In this document: positions 51,925 through 61,434 of the stretch, piece after piece | Layout of the letters: each line of letters starts with the position of its first letter | Numbering within the stretch: the stretch's first letter is position 1 | Assembly: GCA_016716385.1 (NCBI GenBank) | Contig: JADJWL010000002.1 | Location: forward strand, 496,001-560,000 | Direction: 5' to 3' | Source: Bryobacterales bacterium | Lineage (GTDB): Bacteria > Acidobacteriota > Terriglobia > Bryobacterales > Bryobacteraceae | DNA length: 64,000 bases | Translations under genes and position numbers: made by a program | Notes under the pieces: model-generated | Told to the model about the DNA's origin: nothing | Databases searched by the model: none | What the model saw: the letters and a program-made list of their open reading frames with translations, nothing else

Positions 51925-53220
51925 TTGAACTATCCATTGAGCGCAGAAACTCTCACCCTAACGGCGCATGCGCCGCAGGACGCCTATAGCGTCGCCCTGA
52001 AGAATTTCGATATTGCAGCCGAATCCCTCAATCTATCTCCGGACATGCGGTCGCAGATCATGTATCCGGAGCGTGTCCTCACCGTGAACGTCCCGGTCCG
52101 CATGGATTCCGGAAAGATCGTGCGTTTTGAGGGATACCGCGTCCAGCACAACACATCGCGCGGCCCGGCCAAGGGTGGCATCCGGTTCCACCCCGACGTC
52201 AGCCTGAACGAAGTCAAGGCGCTCGCCATGTGGATGACCTGGAAGACGGCCATTGTCAACGTTCCGTTCGGCGGCGGCAAGGGCGGCGTCATCTGCAACC
52301 CCAAAGAACTCTCCCAGACAGAACTTGAGCGGCTCGCCCGCCGCTACACCGCCGGTATCCTGCCCCTCCTTGGACCCGCGCGCGACATCCCGGCGCCGGA
52401 CGTCTATACGAATCCGCAGATCATGGCATGGATGATGGACACCTACAGCATGATGAAGGCCGACGGCTATCCGGTTCCGGGAGTCGTCACCGGGAAGCCT
52501 CTGGCGACCGGCGGCTCTGTGGGCAGAAACGAAGCGACCGGGCGCGGCGTGTTCCATTGCATCGAGTCGGCCTGCGAACATCTTCACGTGCCGGTGAAAG
52601 GATCCAAAACCGTCGTGCAAGGCTTCGGCAATGCCGGTTCGGTGGTGGCGAGCCTGCTCGACAGCCACCAGTCCCTGGTGATCGCCGTCAATGACTCGCG
52701 AGGCGGCGTGTACCGGCCCGACGGCCTTGACATCCCCAAGCTGATGATGCACAAGGAACGCACCGGTTCAGTCGTTGGCTTCCCCGGCGCCGACCCGATC
52801 GCCCAGGAGGAGATGCTCGCCCTCGAATGCGACATCCTCATCCCGGCGGCGCTCGAAAATGCCATCACGGGAGAGAACGCGCACCGCGTGCGCACCAGGA
52901 TCGTCGCCGAAGCGGCCAACGGTCCGGTCACCCCGGAAGCCGACGGCATCCTCGCAGCCAACGGCGTCTTCCTCATTCCGGACGTCCTCTGCAACGCCGG
53001 CGGCGTCACCGTGTCCTACTTCGAGTGGTGCCAGAACGAGCAGCATTTCTACTGGGATATCCACGAGGTGGAAAACCGCCTCGAGCGCGTCATGCAGCGC
53101 AGTTTCGCCGAGGTGCTCGGCATTCACACCGACCGCAAGGTCAGTATGCGGCTCGCGGCCAACATACTCGGCATCAGCCGCGTGGCCGAATCAACCGCGG
53201 TCCGCGGCCTGTTCCCGTAA
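51925..53220 (+). CDS. gdhA: Glutamate dehydrogenase (Glu/Leu/Phe/Val family)
   Basis: This 431-residue protein contains the GDH substrate domain with GYRVQHNTSRGPAKGGIRFH, WKTAIVNVPFGGGKGGV (Lys of the active site) and DIPAPDVYTN (catalytic Asp). The NAD(P) domain contains VQGFGNAGSVVASLL. It interconverts glutamate and 2-oxoglutarate plus ammonia. The length fits the hexameric ~45 kDa class. The start is uncertain: a TTG at 51925 is used here, and a second TTG four codons later is possible. It may be read from its own promoter after cas6. Confidence 0.95.
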   Translation: MNYPLSAETLTLTAHAPQDAYSVALKNFDIAAESLNLSPDMRSQIMYPERVLTVNVPVRMDSGKIVRFEGYRVQHNTSRGPAKGGIRFHPDVSLNEVKALAMWMTWKTAIVNVPFGGGKGGVICNPKELSQTELERLARRYTAGILPLLGPARDIPAPDVYTNPQIMAWMMDTYSMMKADGYPVPGVVTGKPLATGGSVGRNEATGRGVFHCIESACEHLHVPVKGSKTVVQGFGNAGSVVASLLDSHQSLVIAVNDSRGGVYRPDGLDIPKLMMHKERTGSVVGFPGADPIAQEEMLALECDILIPAALENAITGENAHRVRTRIVAEAANGPVTPEADGILAANGVFLIPDVLCNAGGVTVSYFEWCQNEQHFYWDIHEVENRLERVMQRSFAEVLGIHTDRKVSMRLAANILGISRVAESTAVRGLFP

Positions 53221-53222
53221 CT

Positions 53223-53909
53223 CTATTGCACCTGTTTCACAAAGGTCGCCATGTATTGGCTGCCCTTGATGTGCTCGCGGCGGGAGACGAACCGGAATCC
53301 CGCCGCCTCCACCTCGCGGATCACTTCCGCCTCATCGGCCCGGATGTGCTCCATCGCATTGCCTCGGGGCATGGCGTCCGGGCGGCGGTAGAAGTCCACG
53401 ATCACCAGCCGCCCGCCGGGCTTCAGGCCGGCCAGGAGCCCCGCCAACATCTCGTCCGGATAGTCGTAGTGGTGGTAGGAGTCGAGCGCCAGCGCCACGT
53501 CCACGCTGGAAGGAGGCAGGTTCGGCGTCTTCTCCGTGCCCTTGACGAACTTCACGTTAGTCAGTCCCTCCGCGGCAACCTTCTCCCGCGCGCGGGTGAG
53601 GAAGTCATCGAAGATGTCTTCGGCCAGGACTGTGCCGCCAGGACCGACCGCTTTGCTCAGGTACGGCAGCATGTAACCCGCCCCGGTGCCAATGTCGGCC
53701 ACCGTCATGCCGGGCTTGAGGTGCAGTTGCCGGACCAGTTCTTCCGGCAGTTGCGTTGCGTCCCGGCCCGGCCGGACCAGGCTGTGGGCGACGCGCTCGC
53801 GGCCTTCCGGAGTCCGGTAACCGGAGTTGGCGCCGTCCGCCACTTGCGGCAAGGCCGGAAGGCCCGCCACGAAAAGCAAAGAGAGAAGGAGTGTGATTCG
53901 GTGCGTCAT
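53223..53909 (-). CDS. Exported class I SAM-dependent methyltransferase-like protein
   Basis: This 228-residue protein has a signal peptide (MTHRITLLLSLLFVAGLPALPQ) and a complete Rossmann methyltransferase domain. Motif I is VADIGTGAGYMLPYLSK; an acidic residue after strand 2 lies in VLAEDIF; motif post-II is ALDSYHHYDYPDEML; and a GGRLVIVDFYRR strand follows. SAM is not expected outside the cytoplasm, so the exported location is odd. The start overlaps the homoserine dehydrogenase stop (ATGA), placing it last in the sulfur amino-acid operon, which also supplies methionine for SAM. The substrate is unknown. Confidence 0.85.
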   Translation of the reverse strand: MTHRITLLLSLLFVAGLPALPQVADGANSGYRTPEGRERVAHSLVRPGRDATQLPEELVRQLHLKPGMTVADIGTGAGYMLPYLSKAVGPGGTVLAEDIFDDFLTRAREKVAAEGLTNVKFVKGTEKTPNLPPSSVDVALALDSYHHYDYPDEMLAGLLAGLKPGGRLVIVDFYRRPDAMPRGNAMEHIRADEAEVIREVEAAGFRFVSRREHIKGSQYMATFVKQVQ

Positions 53910-55210
53910 TGCAATGGTTCAATTGGCAGGGCCAGTGGCGGCTCCACCTGGAAATCCAGCGTTGCCATGCGGGCCACGGCCTCCTGGATCGAGCGTTCGG
54001 AAGTCGGTTCAACTGTAATGACGAACGGAAGGTCGTGCTTGGTGTCGCACGGTTCCTGCAAAACCGCTTCGAGGCTGATCTTCTTCTCCGCCAGGATGCT
54101 GGCGAGCGCGGCGATGATGCCCGGCCGGTCTTTCACGCGGAAGCGCAGGTAGTACGCCGCCTGCTTCTCCAGAATCGATATTGGAGCCCCGGTTCCCACG
54201 CGCGAGAAACCGAACGCCGCCACCCGGGACGGTCCACCACATTGAAGATCGCGCGCCACCCGCATCAGGTCGCTCACAACGGCCACACCGGTCGGCTCCG
54301 GTCCCGCGCCGCGGCCATAGTAGAGCGTATCCGATCCATACCGCCCTTTGACCCACACGGCATTGTACGCGCCGTTCACATGCGACAACAGGGCGGTTGT
54401 GGGGATCAGCGCCGGCCGCACCGACAGCAGGATGCCATCGTCCCGGCGCTCCGCCGCGCCAATCAACCGGATCGTGTGATTCAGTTGCCGGGCGTACTGG
54501 AAATCCATCGGCGAGATCCGCCGGATGCCCTCCACATACACCGCCTCGGGCCGGATCTCCACCCCAAACGCCAATGAGCCCAGCAACGCCAGCTTCGAGC
54601 GCGCATCCAGACCATCGACATCCGCGCTCGGATCGGCTTCCGCGTAGCCAAGTCGCTGCGCTTCCGCGAGGACCGTTTCGAATGGCGTGCCGTGCTTCTC
54701 AATCTCGGTCAGGATGTAGTTGCAAGTGCCGTTCAGGATGCCGGAAAGCTCCTGAATCCAGTCTCCCGCGATGCCTTCCCGCAACACCGCGTGAATCGGT
54801 ATCCCTCCCGCGACGCTCGCCTCCATCGCCAGATTCACCCCGGCTCGCGCGGCCCGCGTCCAAATGGACGGGCCCTCCAGCGCCATCAGTTCCTTGTTCG
54901 CCGTCACAACGGACTTGCCAGCGGCAATGGCCCCCTCCAGGATCTCGTGCGCAACTCCGCAGCCGCCAACCAGTTCGGCGACAACATCCACTTCCGGGTG
55001 CGCCACCAGTTCCCGCCAGTTCGCCGTCCGCCAGACACCGTCAAACGCCGCCGGGAGATGCTTTCCCTCGGGCGAGCGGCTGCACACTCCGACGACCCGC
55101 AAAGGGAATCCCAGCTTCCGGGCAATCTCCCGACCGTTTTCCGCCAGGATCGCCAGCGTCCCTGAGCCGACGTTGCCCAGTCCCACGATCCCAATTCCGA
55201 CTTCTCTCAT
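53906..55210 (-). CDS. hom: Homoserine dehydrogenase with C-terminal ACT domain
   Basis: This 434-residue protein has the NAD(P) site VGIGIVGLGNVGSGTLAIL, AELVGGCGVAHEIL, VTANKELMA and the homoserine dehydrogenase signature GIPIHAVLREGIAGDWIQEL. Next are LNGTCNYILTEIE and the catalytic region EADPSADVDGLDA. A C-terminal ACT domain (~350-430) starts around YYLRFRVKDRPGI and suggests feedback control by threonine. It reduces aspartate semialdehyde to homoserine, feeding methionine and threonine synthesis. It follows the trans-sulfuration pair in the same operon and overlaps the methyltransferase-like gene by ATGA. Confidence 0.96.
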   Translation of the reverse strand: MREVGIGIVGLGNVGSGTLAILAENGREIARKLGFPLRVVGVCSRSPEGKHLPAAFDGVWRTANWRELVAHPEVDVVAELVGGCGVAHEILEGAIAAGKSVVTANKELMALEGPSIWTRAARAGVNLAMEASVAGGIPIHAVLREGIAGDWIQELSGILNGTCNYILTEIEKHGTPFETVLAEAQRLGYAEADPSADVDGLDARSKLALLGSLAFGVEIRPEAVYVEGIRRISPMDFQYARQLNHTIRLIGAAERRDDGILLSVRPALIPTTALLSHVNGAYNAVWVKGRYGSDTLYYGRGAGPEPTGVAVVSDLMRVARDLQCGGPSRVAAFGFSRVGTGAPISILEKQAAYYLRFRVKDRPGIIAALASILAEKKISLEAVLQEPCDTKHDLPFVITVEPTSERSIQEAVARMATLDFQVEPPLALPIEPLQ

Positions 55211-55253
55211 ATCTCCGCATCATGATAGCAGTCAGCCGATAAAGGCCAGATTT

Positions 55254-56417
55254 TCACCAGCCCGACGCGCGAAACGCGCCATCCAGGTCGGCGATCAGGT
55301 CTTCGACGTCTTCCACTCCGACGGAAAGGCGCACCAGCGTGTCGCCGATCCCAAGCGCGTCCCGCTGCGCCTGGGGTACAGACCCGTGCGTCATGATCGC
55401 CGGATGTTCAATGAGACTCTCGACGCCTCCCAGGCTCTCGGCGAGCGCGAAGAGCCGGCAGGTCTCAAGGAACCGCCGCGTTGTGGCCAGGTCGCCGTCG
55501 AGATCCACCGAGATCATGCCGCCAAACGCACGCATCTGGCGCGCCGCGATCGCGTGGCCGGAATGCGTCTCCAGGCCCGGATAGTGCACCCGCCGGACGC
55601 CCTTCCGGCCGGACAGCCAGCGCGCAATCTCCATCGCGTTCGCACAGTGCCGCTCCATGCGCAGGTGCAGAGTCTTCAATCCGCGCAGCGCGAGAAAACT
55701 GTCGAACGGTCCCGCGACCGCGCCGACAGCGTTCTGCAGGAACGCTAACCGTTCAGCCAGCTCAGGACGGTTCACCACCACTACGCCGCCGATCACGTCG
55801 GAGTGCCCGTTGAGGTACTTGGTCGCCGAGTGCACCACGATGTCGAACCCTGCTTCGAGAGGCCGCTGCAGGTAGGGACTGGCGAACGTGTTGTCCGCCA
55901 CCGCCCAGATCCCGCGCTCGCGCGCCACCGCGGCGACCGCGGCCAGATCCGTGATCTTCAGCAAGGGATTGGACGGCGTCTCGACCCAGATCATGCGTGT
56001 TTCGGAGCGTAGCGCGGCTTCGAGCGCACCGGGCTTGGCGAGGTCCGTGAACGTGGCCGACAATCCCGCCGATTGCTTGCGCACGCGCTCGAACAGGCGG
56101 AAGGTTCCGCCGTAGAGATCGTCGCCCGCGACGATGTGCGCGCCGGTCTCAAGGAGGTCGAGCAGGGTCGCCATGGCCGCCAGTCCCGACGCGAAGGCAA
56201 ACCCGTGCGTCCCGCCCTCCAGGTCTGCCACGCAGCGTTCGTACGCCATGCGGGTCGGGTTCTGCGTGCGGCCGTACTCGAAGCCCTTATGAACTCCAGG
56301 GCTTTGCTGGACGTAGGTCGAGGTGGCATAAATCGGCGTCATGACGGCGCCGGTGGCCGGGTCGGGCTCCTGGCCCGCGTGAATGGCGCGGGTGCCGAAA
56401 CCGTGGGGTGTCTTCAA
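55254..56417 (-). CDS. Cys/Met metabolism PLP enzyme (cystathionine gamma-lyase or gamma-synthase)
   Basis: This 387-residue fold-type-I PLP enzyme has GFEYGRTQNPTRMAYERCVA (PLP phosphate Tyr/Arg), FASGLAAMATLLDLL, AVADNTFASPYLQRPLEAG (Asp) and the Schiff-base Lys in VVHSATKYLNGHSD. The family contains both cystathionine gamma-synthase and gamma-lyase, which are hard to tell apart by sequence. The directly preceding cystathionine beta-synthase gene favours the reverse trans-sulfuration gamma-lyase role (cysteine from homocysteine), whereas hom downstream would suit gamma-synthase. The start overlaps the cbs stop by ATGA. Confidence 0.92.
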   Translation of the reverse strand: MKTPHGFGTRAIHAGQEPDPATGAVMTPIYATSTYVQQSPGVHKGFEYGRTQNPTRMAYERCVADLEGGTHGFAFASGLAAMATLLDLLETGAHIVAGDDLYGGTFRLFERVRKQSAGLSATFTDLAKPGALEAALRSETRMIWVETPSNPLLKITDLAAVAAVARERGIWAVADNTFASPYLQRPLEAGFDIVVHSATKYLNGHSDVIGGVVVVNRPELAERLAFLQNAVGAVAGPFDSFLALRGLKTLHLRMERHCANAMEIARWLSGRKGVRRVHYPGLETHSGHAIAARQMRAFGGMISVDLDGDLATTRRFLETCRLFALAESLGGVESLIEHPAIMTHGSVPQAQRDALGIGDTLVRLSVGVEDVEDLIADLDGAFRASGW

Positions 56418-57772
56418 CGTAGTTGTCTCCGCAAATGGCTGAGTAAATCGGTGCGTGTAATGAGTCCGAGAAAGTGCCCGTCATCCATGACGAGCGCGAC
56501 CTTCCCCGCGTCGAGAATCGCGATCACACTATCGAGGGGCGCGGACGGTGGAAGCGTCTCCACCTTGCTCGTCATCGCGGTACGCACCGGGTCGCGGAAG
56601 CGCGCCGGATCGCCATGCACGCGGACGAGCACGTCGCTTTCGTCCAGGATGCCGGCCACGGCGCCGTTATCGAGCACCGGCACCTGGGACACGTCGGCGA
56701 GGCGCATGCGCTGGAACGCGGTGAGCAGCGTGTCGTTGGGGCTCACCGTGATCACCGCGCCCTCTTCGTAGCGCCGCGTGATCCAATCCCGCAGGTCGCC
56801 GGTGCGCGGCCGGTCGAGGAGGCCCTGGTCGAGCATCCAGTAATCGTTGAACAGCTTGGAAAGATACTTGTTGCCGCTGTCGCAGAGGAACGTCACGACG
56901 CGCTTCGGCCGCTTCTGGTCGCGGCAGTAGCGCAGCGCCGCGGCGATCAGCGTGCCGCTCGACGAACCGCCGAACCAGCCGTGGCTGCGCAGCAACTGGC
57001 GCGCCGTGGCGAAGCTTTCGGCGTCCGGGATCGAATAGGCGCGGCGCACGCGGGCGAGGTCGCACACCGGCGGCGGGGTGTCGCCGCCAATCCCTTCGAC
57101 CATATAGGAGCCCGAGGGTCCAGGCTTGCCATCGTTGACCCAACCGGCAAGACCCGACCCCTGCGGGTCGGCCAGAACCAGGTCGCACGCGGGCTGCACG
57201 CGCGCGAAGTAGCGGCTGAGGCCGGTGATCGTGCCGCCGGAACCGACCCCGCAGACGATCGCGTCGACGTTGTGATCCATCTGGCGCCAGATCTCGGGGC
57301 CGGTCGTCGCTTCATGGGCCAGCGGATTCGCCGGGTTGGTGAACTGGTTCACGTAGAACGCGCACGGCGTTTCGGCGGCGATCCGCTGCGCCAGGTCCTG
57401 GTAGAAATCGGGGTGGCCCTTCTTCACATCGGAGCGCGTCAGCCGGACATCGGCGCCGAAGGCTCGCAAGTGCGCGATCTTCTCGCTCGACATCTTGTCC
57501 GGCAGGACGAGGATCAAGCGATAACCCTTGGCTGCCGCCACCAGCGCCAGCCCCAGCCCGGTGTTGCCGGCCGTCGCCTCGACGATCACGCCGCCCGGCC
57601 GCAGCACGCCGTCGCGCTCGGCCGCTTCGACCATCGAACGCGCCATGCGGTCCTTGATCGATCCCGCCGGATTCTGCGTCTCGAGCTTCAGGAACAGCCG
57701 GCACGGGCCGCGGTCAAAGCCTTCGAGTTCCACCAGCGGTGTGTTGCCGATATGATCGAGGGCGCCGGGCAT
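56414..57772 (-). CDS. cbs: Cystathionine beta-synthase with CBS domain pair
   Basis: This 452-residue protein has the fold-type-II PLP domain (~1-320): HIGNTPLVELEGF, the Schiff-base Lys in ETQNPAGSIKDRMA, GGVIVEATAGNTGLGLALVA and the phosphate-binding GVGSGGTITGLSRYF. C-terminal CBS motifs (~335-450) include TVSPNDTLLTAFQRM and ALVMDDGHFLGLITRTDLL. The CBS pair could bind SAM or a nucleotide to tune activity. It forms cystathionine from serine and homocysteine. A TATACT -10 box (57788-57783) lies ten bases upstream of the ATG. First gene of the operon with the PLP lyase and hom. Confidence 0.95.
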   Translation of the reverse strand: MPGALDHIGNTPLVELEGFDRGPCRLFLKLETQNPAGSIKDRMARSMVEAAERDGVLRPGGVIVEATAGNTGLGLALVAAAKGYRLILVLPDKMSSEKIAHLRAFGADVRLTRSDVKKGHPDFYQDLAQRIAAETPCAFYVNQFTNPANPLAHEATTGPEIWRQMDHNVDAIVCGVGSGGTITGLSRYFARVQPACDLVLADPQGSGLAGWVNDGKPGPSGSYMVEGIGGDTPPPVCDLARVRRAYSIPDAESFATARQLLRSHGWFGGSSSGTLIAAALRYCRDQKRPKRVVTFLCDSGNKYLSKLFNDYWMLDQGLLDRPRTGDLRDWITRRYEEGAVITVSPNDTLLTAFQRMRLADVSQVPVLDNGAVAGILDESDVLVRVHGDPARFRDPVRTAMTSKVETLPPSAPLDSVIAILDAGKVALVMDDGHFLGLITRTDLLSHLRRQLR

Positions 57773-57782
57773 GACGCCCTTC

Positions 57783-57788
57783 AGTATA
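57783..57788 (-). promoter_or_regulatory. Possible -10 element (TATACT) of the cbs operon
   Basis: On the minus strand TATACT ends ten bases before the cbs ATG in the 27-base gap after the add-family gene. Any -35 would lie inside that gene and is not convincing. Confidence 0.45.
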
Positions 57789-57799
57789 GCGGGCGGGCG

Positions 57800-58723
57800 T
57801 CAGGCGAACGCGTAGCGAAAGCCGTTGGCGGCGATTCCGGCGAGTTCAGCGGGGGAAAAGTGGTGCTCCAGGGCCAGTTTGAATTCGCGGTTCAGGGTGG
57901 TTCGGAAAATGCCCGGATCATCCGTGTTTAGGATCACTGGAACACCCGCATCGTACAGTTTCCGCACCGGATGCGCGGCGACGGATTCCACTAGGCCGGT
58001 CGCCACGTTGCTTGTCAGGCAGATCTCAAGGGGAATCTCGTTGTCGGTCAGATGCCGGACGAGCGCCGGATCTTCCACGGCGCGAAACCCATGGCCGATC
58101 CGTTCCGCGCCAATCTCAAGCGCTGCCCAGATGGACTCCGGGCCGCACGTCTCGCCGGCGTGCGCCACCAAACGCAGGCCGCGGTTCTTCGCATGACGGT
58201 AGATCTCGCTGAACAGCCGGGCAGGGCCGCGCGCCTCGTCGCCGCCAATCCCCAATGCGACCACGCCGTTGCGGGCATGCGCGACGGCGAGTTCCGCCAC
58301 CGCCGCGACGTGTTCCGCGCCGAAATGCCGCACACCATCGACGATCCAGCGGACGCGGACCGCCGAGCCTGCCGCGGCATCGCTCACAGCGGCGAACACC
58401 TCATCGAAGTCCATGCCGCGCCAGAGTACGACGCCGGCCGAGAGCGTAATCTCGGCGTACGAAACATTCTGCGACGCCAGACTTTCCAGCAGGCGCCGCG
58501 TTGCGAGGCCATAGGCCGCCGGCGTCCGCAGATGTCCCGCGACCCACTTGAAGCATTCGAGAAACCCCTGAAAGCCCTCGTAGCAGTGCCTCTCTTCGAT
58601 ATCGGCCTCTGACAACGATGGCTCCACTTCACGGAGAGTGGCCGCCGACAAGGAGCCTTCGAGGTGCAAATGGAGTTCCGCCTTGGGCAGAGCCGCTACA
58701 CTAAAGGATTCGGAGCTTTTCAT
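57800..58723 (-). CDS. Adenosine deaminase-family amidohydrolase
   Basis: This 307-residue TIM-barrel protein has the metal site HLHLEGS at ~17-23, the HAGETCGPESIW region with catalytic His/Glu, the GHGFRAVEDP segment, and the Asp pair in VILNTDDPGIF. All metal ligands look present, so it should deaminate adenosine or a related nucleoside. Aminodeoxyfutalosine deaminase of the alternative menaquinone pathway is an alternative reading that sequence alone cannot exclude. The ATG at 58723 overlaps the divergent glgB ATG (bases 58721-58724 read CATG), so neither gene has separate upstream promoter space. Confidence 0.88.
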   Translation of the reverse strand: MKSSESFSVAALPKAELHLHLEGSLSAATLREVEPSLSEADIEERHCYEGFQGFLECFKWVAGHLRTPAAYGLATRRLLESLASQNVSYAEITLSAGVVLWRGMDFDEVFAAVSDAAAGSAVRVRWIVDGVRHFGAEHVAAVAELAVAHARNGVVALGIGGDEARGPARLFSEIYRHAKNRGLRLVAHAGETCGPESIWAALEIGAERIGHGFRAVEDPALVRHLTDNEIPLEICLTSNVATGLVESVAAHPVRKLYDAGVPVILNTDDPGIFRTTLNREFKLALEHHFSPAELAGIAANGFRYAFA

Positions 58724-60898
58724 GATGAACGTAGCGGAAATCGAAGCGATTGCGGGTGGCTATCACGGGGATCCCTTCCGGATCCTGGGACCGCATCGCC
58801 AGGAGACCGCCGGTGCAGCGCAGTGGGAGATCCGGGCCTTTCTGCCCCAGGCCGAATCGGTCGAAGCCGTGACTCCCAACGGCGCTGTCCCGATGACGAA
58901 ACAGCACGAACACGGCCTGTGGGTCGCGGAGCTGCCCGGCAAGCCCGAGCGCTACCGCTTGCGCGTCCAGCGCCCCGGCGGCGCCACCGAGGAGTTCGAC
59001 GACGCCTACCGTTTCCCTCCGGCTTTGAGCGACTTTGATCTGCACCTGCATGCCGAAGGCTCGAATCTCGAAGTGTACCGTACCCTGGGCGCGCACATCG
59101 TCGAAGTGGACGGCGTCTCCGGCGTGCGGTTCGCCGTCTGGGCGCCCAACGCACTCGTTGTCTCGGTGATCGGGAACTTCAACGATTGGGACGCCCGAAG
59201 GCATCCCATGCGTCTGCGTTCGGGTGGTGTGTGGGAACTGTTCATCCCCGGTGTGGGTGAAGGCCTGCCGTACAAGTTCCAGGTGCGGTCCCGCTTCCAG
59301 GGCTACCAGCAGGAGAAGGCCGATCCGTTCGCTTTCGAGACCGAGATGCCGCCCAAGTCGGCGTCGGTGGTGAAGCGGCTGGACAGCTACCAATGGGGCG
59401 ATCACGAATGGATGGCCGCGCGCCCGCAACGCAACTGGCTGCGGGAACCGATGTCGGTCTACGAACTGCACATGGGGTCGTGGCTGCGGAAGCCGAACCA
59501 CGATTCGTTGAGCTATCGCGAGATGGCGGTCTCGCTGGTCGAGTACTGCCAGAAGATGGGCTATACACACATCGAGCTGATGCCGATCATGGAGCATCCG
59601 TTCTACGCGTCGTGGGGCTACCAGGTCATCGGCTACTTCGCCCCGACCGCCCGATTCGGCCCGCCGGATGACCTGAGGTTTCTCATCGACCGCTGCCACC
59701 AGGCGGGCATCGGCGTGATCGTCGACTGGGTCCCGGCGCACTTTCCGAAGGATGCGCACGGTCTCGCCTACTTCGACGGCACCGCGCTCTACGAACACGC
59801 CGACCCGCGCCAGGGCGAGCACAGCGACTGGGGCACGCTCATCTTCAACTTCGGCCGTACCGAGGTGTGCCAGTTCCTGATCGCGAGCGCACTGTTCTGG
59901 CTGAAGGAGTATCACTTCGACGGCCTGCGCGTGGACGCCGTGGCCTCGATGCTCTATCTGGACTATTCGCGCAAGGCCGGCGAATGGATCCCCAACCGGT
60001 ACGGCGGCAATGAGAACCTGGAAGCGATTGCGTTCCTGCGCCGGTTCAACGAACTGGCGCACCGGGTGGACGGGGCGTTCACCGTGGCCGAAGAGTCGAC
60101 CGCGTTCGCCGGGGTGTCGCGCCCGGTGTACCTGAACGGTCTCGGCTTCACGATGAAGTGGAACATGGGCTGGATGCACGACATGCTGGCCTACTTCGCC
60201 ACCGATCCGGTCTACCGTAAGTTTCACCACAACAGCATCACGTTTAGCATGCTGTACGCGTTCACAGAGAATTTCGTGCTCCCGGTGTCGCACGACGAAG
60301 TGGTCTACGGGAAGCGGTCCGTGCTGGGCAAGATGCCAGGCGACGAGTGGCAACGCTTCGCCAACGCCCGGGCGTTCTTCGCCTACATGTACGCCCACCC
60401 GGGCAAGAAGCTGAGCTTCATGGGCGCCGAACTCGGCCAGTACGAGGAGTGGGATCACGATTCCGCCGTCCGCTGGGACCTGCTCGACCACAAGTTTCAC
60501 CACGGTCTGCACACCATGGTGCGGGATCTGAACTGGTTCTACCGAGCCCACCCCGCGCTGCACCAGGTGGACTTCCACTCGGAAGGCTTCCAATGGGTGG
60601 ACTTCCATGACGCCGACGCCGCCGTCATCGCGTTTCTCCGCTTCGCCGAAGACCGGTCGAACTCGATCCTCGTGTGCTGCAACTTCACACCGGTTGTCCG
60701 GGAAGCGTACGAATTCGGGGTTCCGCAGCCGGGTTCTACGAAGAGATCTTCAATACGGACGCGGAGCGGTATGGCGGCTCAAACGTGGGGAACGCACCGG
60801 GGGCGCTGTCCATTCCGTCGCCGAAACACGGCTACCAGCAGTCGATCCGGCTGACGCTCCCGCCGCTGGCGGTGGTCTTCCTGCGCCGCCGCGATTAG
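58722..60898 (+). CDS. glgB: 1,4-alpha-glucan branching enzyme, frameshifted near the C-terminus
   Basis: A ~725-residue GlgB in two frames. The main frame has the N-terminal CBM48-like domains, VYELHMGSW, GYQVIGYFAPTARFG, the nucleophile region FDGLRVDAVASML, EES as acid/base and VSHDEVVYGK. After FGVPQPG (~60734) it goes out of frame and ends with 39 unrelated residues at 60854. The expected C-terminus (FYEEIFNTDAERYGG to the end LPPLAVVFLRRRD) continues in another frame from ~60735 to 60898. One base appears to be missing in a GGG-TTC run. The catalytic domain is whole; only the last ~54 residues of the beta domain are affected. It has a GGAG site ahead of the ATG at 58722. Branches glycogen. 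Confidence 0.93.
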
Positions 60899-60942
60899 CG
60901 GCCCGCTGAACCCGGCGGCGTAACTTGCCTCGCGCGCAGCCG

Positions 60943-61434
60943 CTACTGAATCACAACCGGCAGCTTGATGTCCACGGTCTTCGGCGGGAGGCAGGAGTCG
61001 TGGTTGCAGGCCTGGTAGCGCAGCTTGCCGCTCATCATTCCCGGGCCGCTCATCGCCGTGGCCGGTGCTTCGAAGCGCGTCCTGATCGTGAAGTCACCCG
61101 TGAACACAGAGAGCGGCTTCTCGGAGAAGGCGTACTTCTCCATCACCGGCTGCGGGTAGTCAATCCCGGCGACCTTGAGCGGGCCGGTCCAGGTCAGCCG
61201 CAACGGAATCAGGTAGCTTTCCGACGGTGTATGGCTGTTCGTGTGGAAACCCTTGCCCAGCCGCGCGAGCACGGCCGCCTCCACCGCTTCACCCCGCCGC
61301 ACCGAGATCTTCGCCGGCGGCTCGACCGACAACGGACCGCCGCTACTCTGCGCCCAGATGAAAGGCAGGCACACCGAAGCGCAGACCGCCAGCCTGCTTG
61401 CCCAGGAGAGATTGAATTTCCGATTCGAAGACAT
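60943..61434 (-). CDS. Exported DsbD-alpha-like (DsbC-interacting) domain protein
   Basis: About 163 residues with a signal peptide (ending near LPFIWAQ), followed by an immunoglobulin-like domain: VRRGEAVEAAVLARLGKGFH, then YLIPLRLTWTGPLKV. The C-terminal YQACNHDSCLPP carries the cysteine pair equivalent to the redox pair of DsbD-alpha (CX4C). There is no DsbD transmembrane domain, so reducing power must come from another protein. It follows the TlpA lipoprotein gene, overlapping it by 92 bases if both predicted ends are right. A periplasmic thiol relay with that protein is plausible. Confidence 0.82.
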   Translation of the reverse strand: MSSNRKFNLSWASRLAVCASVCLPFIWAQSSGGPLSVEPPAKISVRRGEAVEAAVLARLGKGFHTNSHTPSESYLIPLRLTWTGPLKVAGIDYPQPVMEKYAFSEKPLSVFTGDFTIRTRFEAPATAMSGPGMMSGKLRYQACNHDSCLPPKTVDIKLPVVIQ

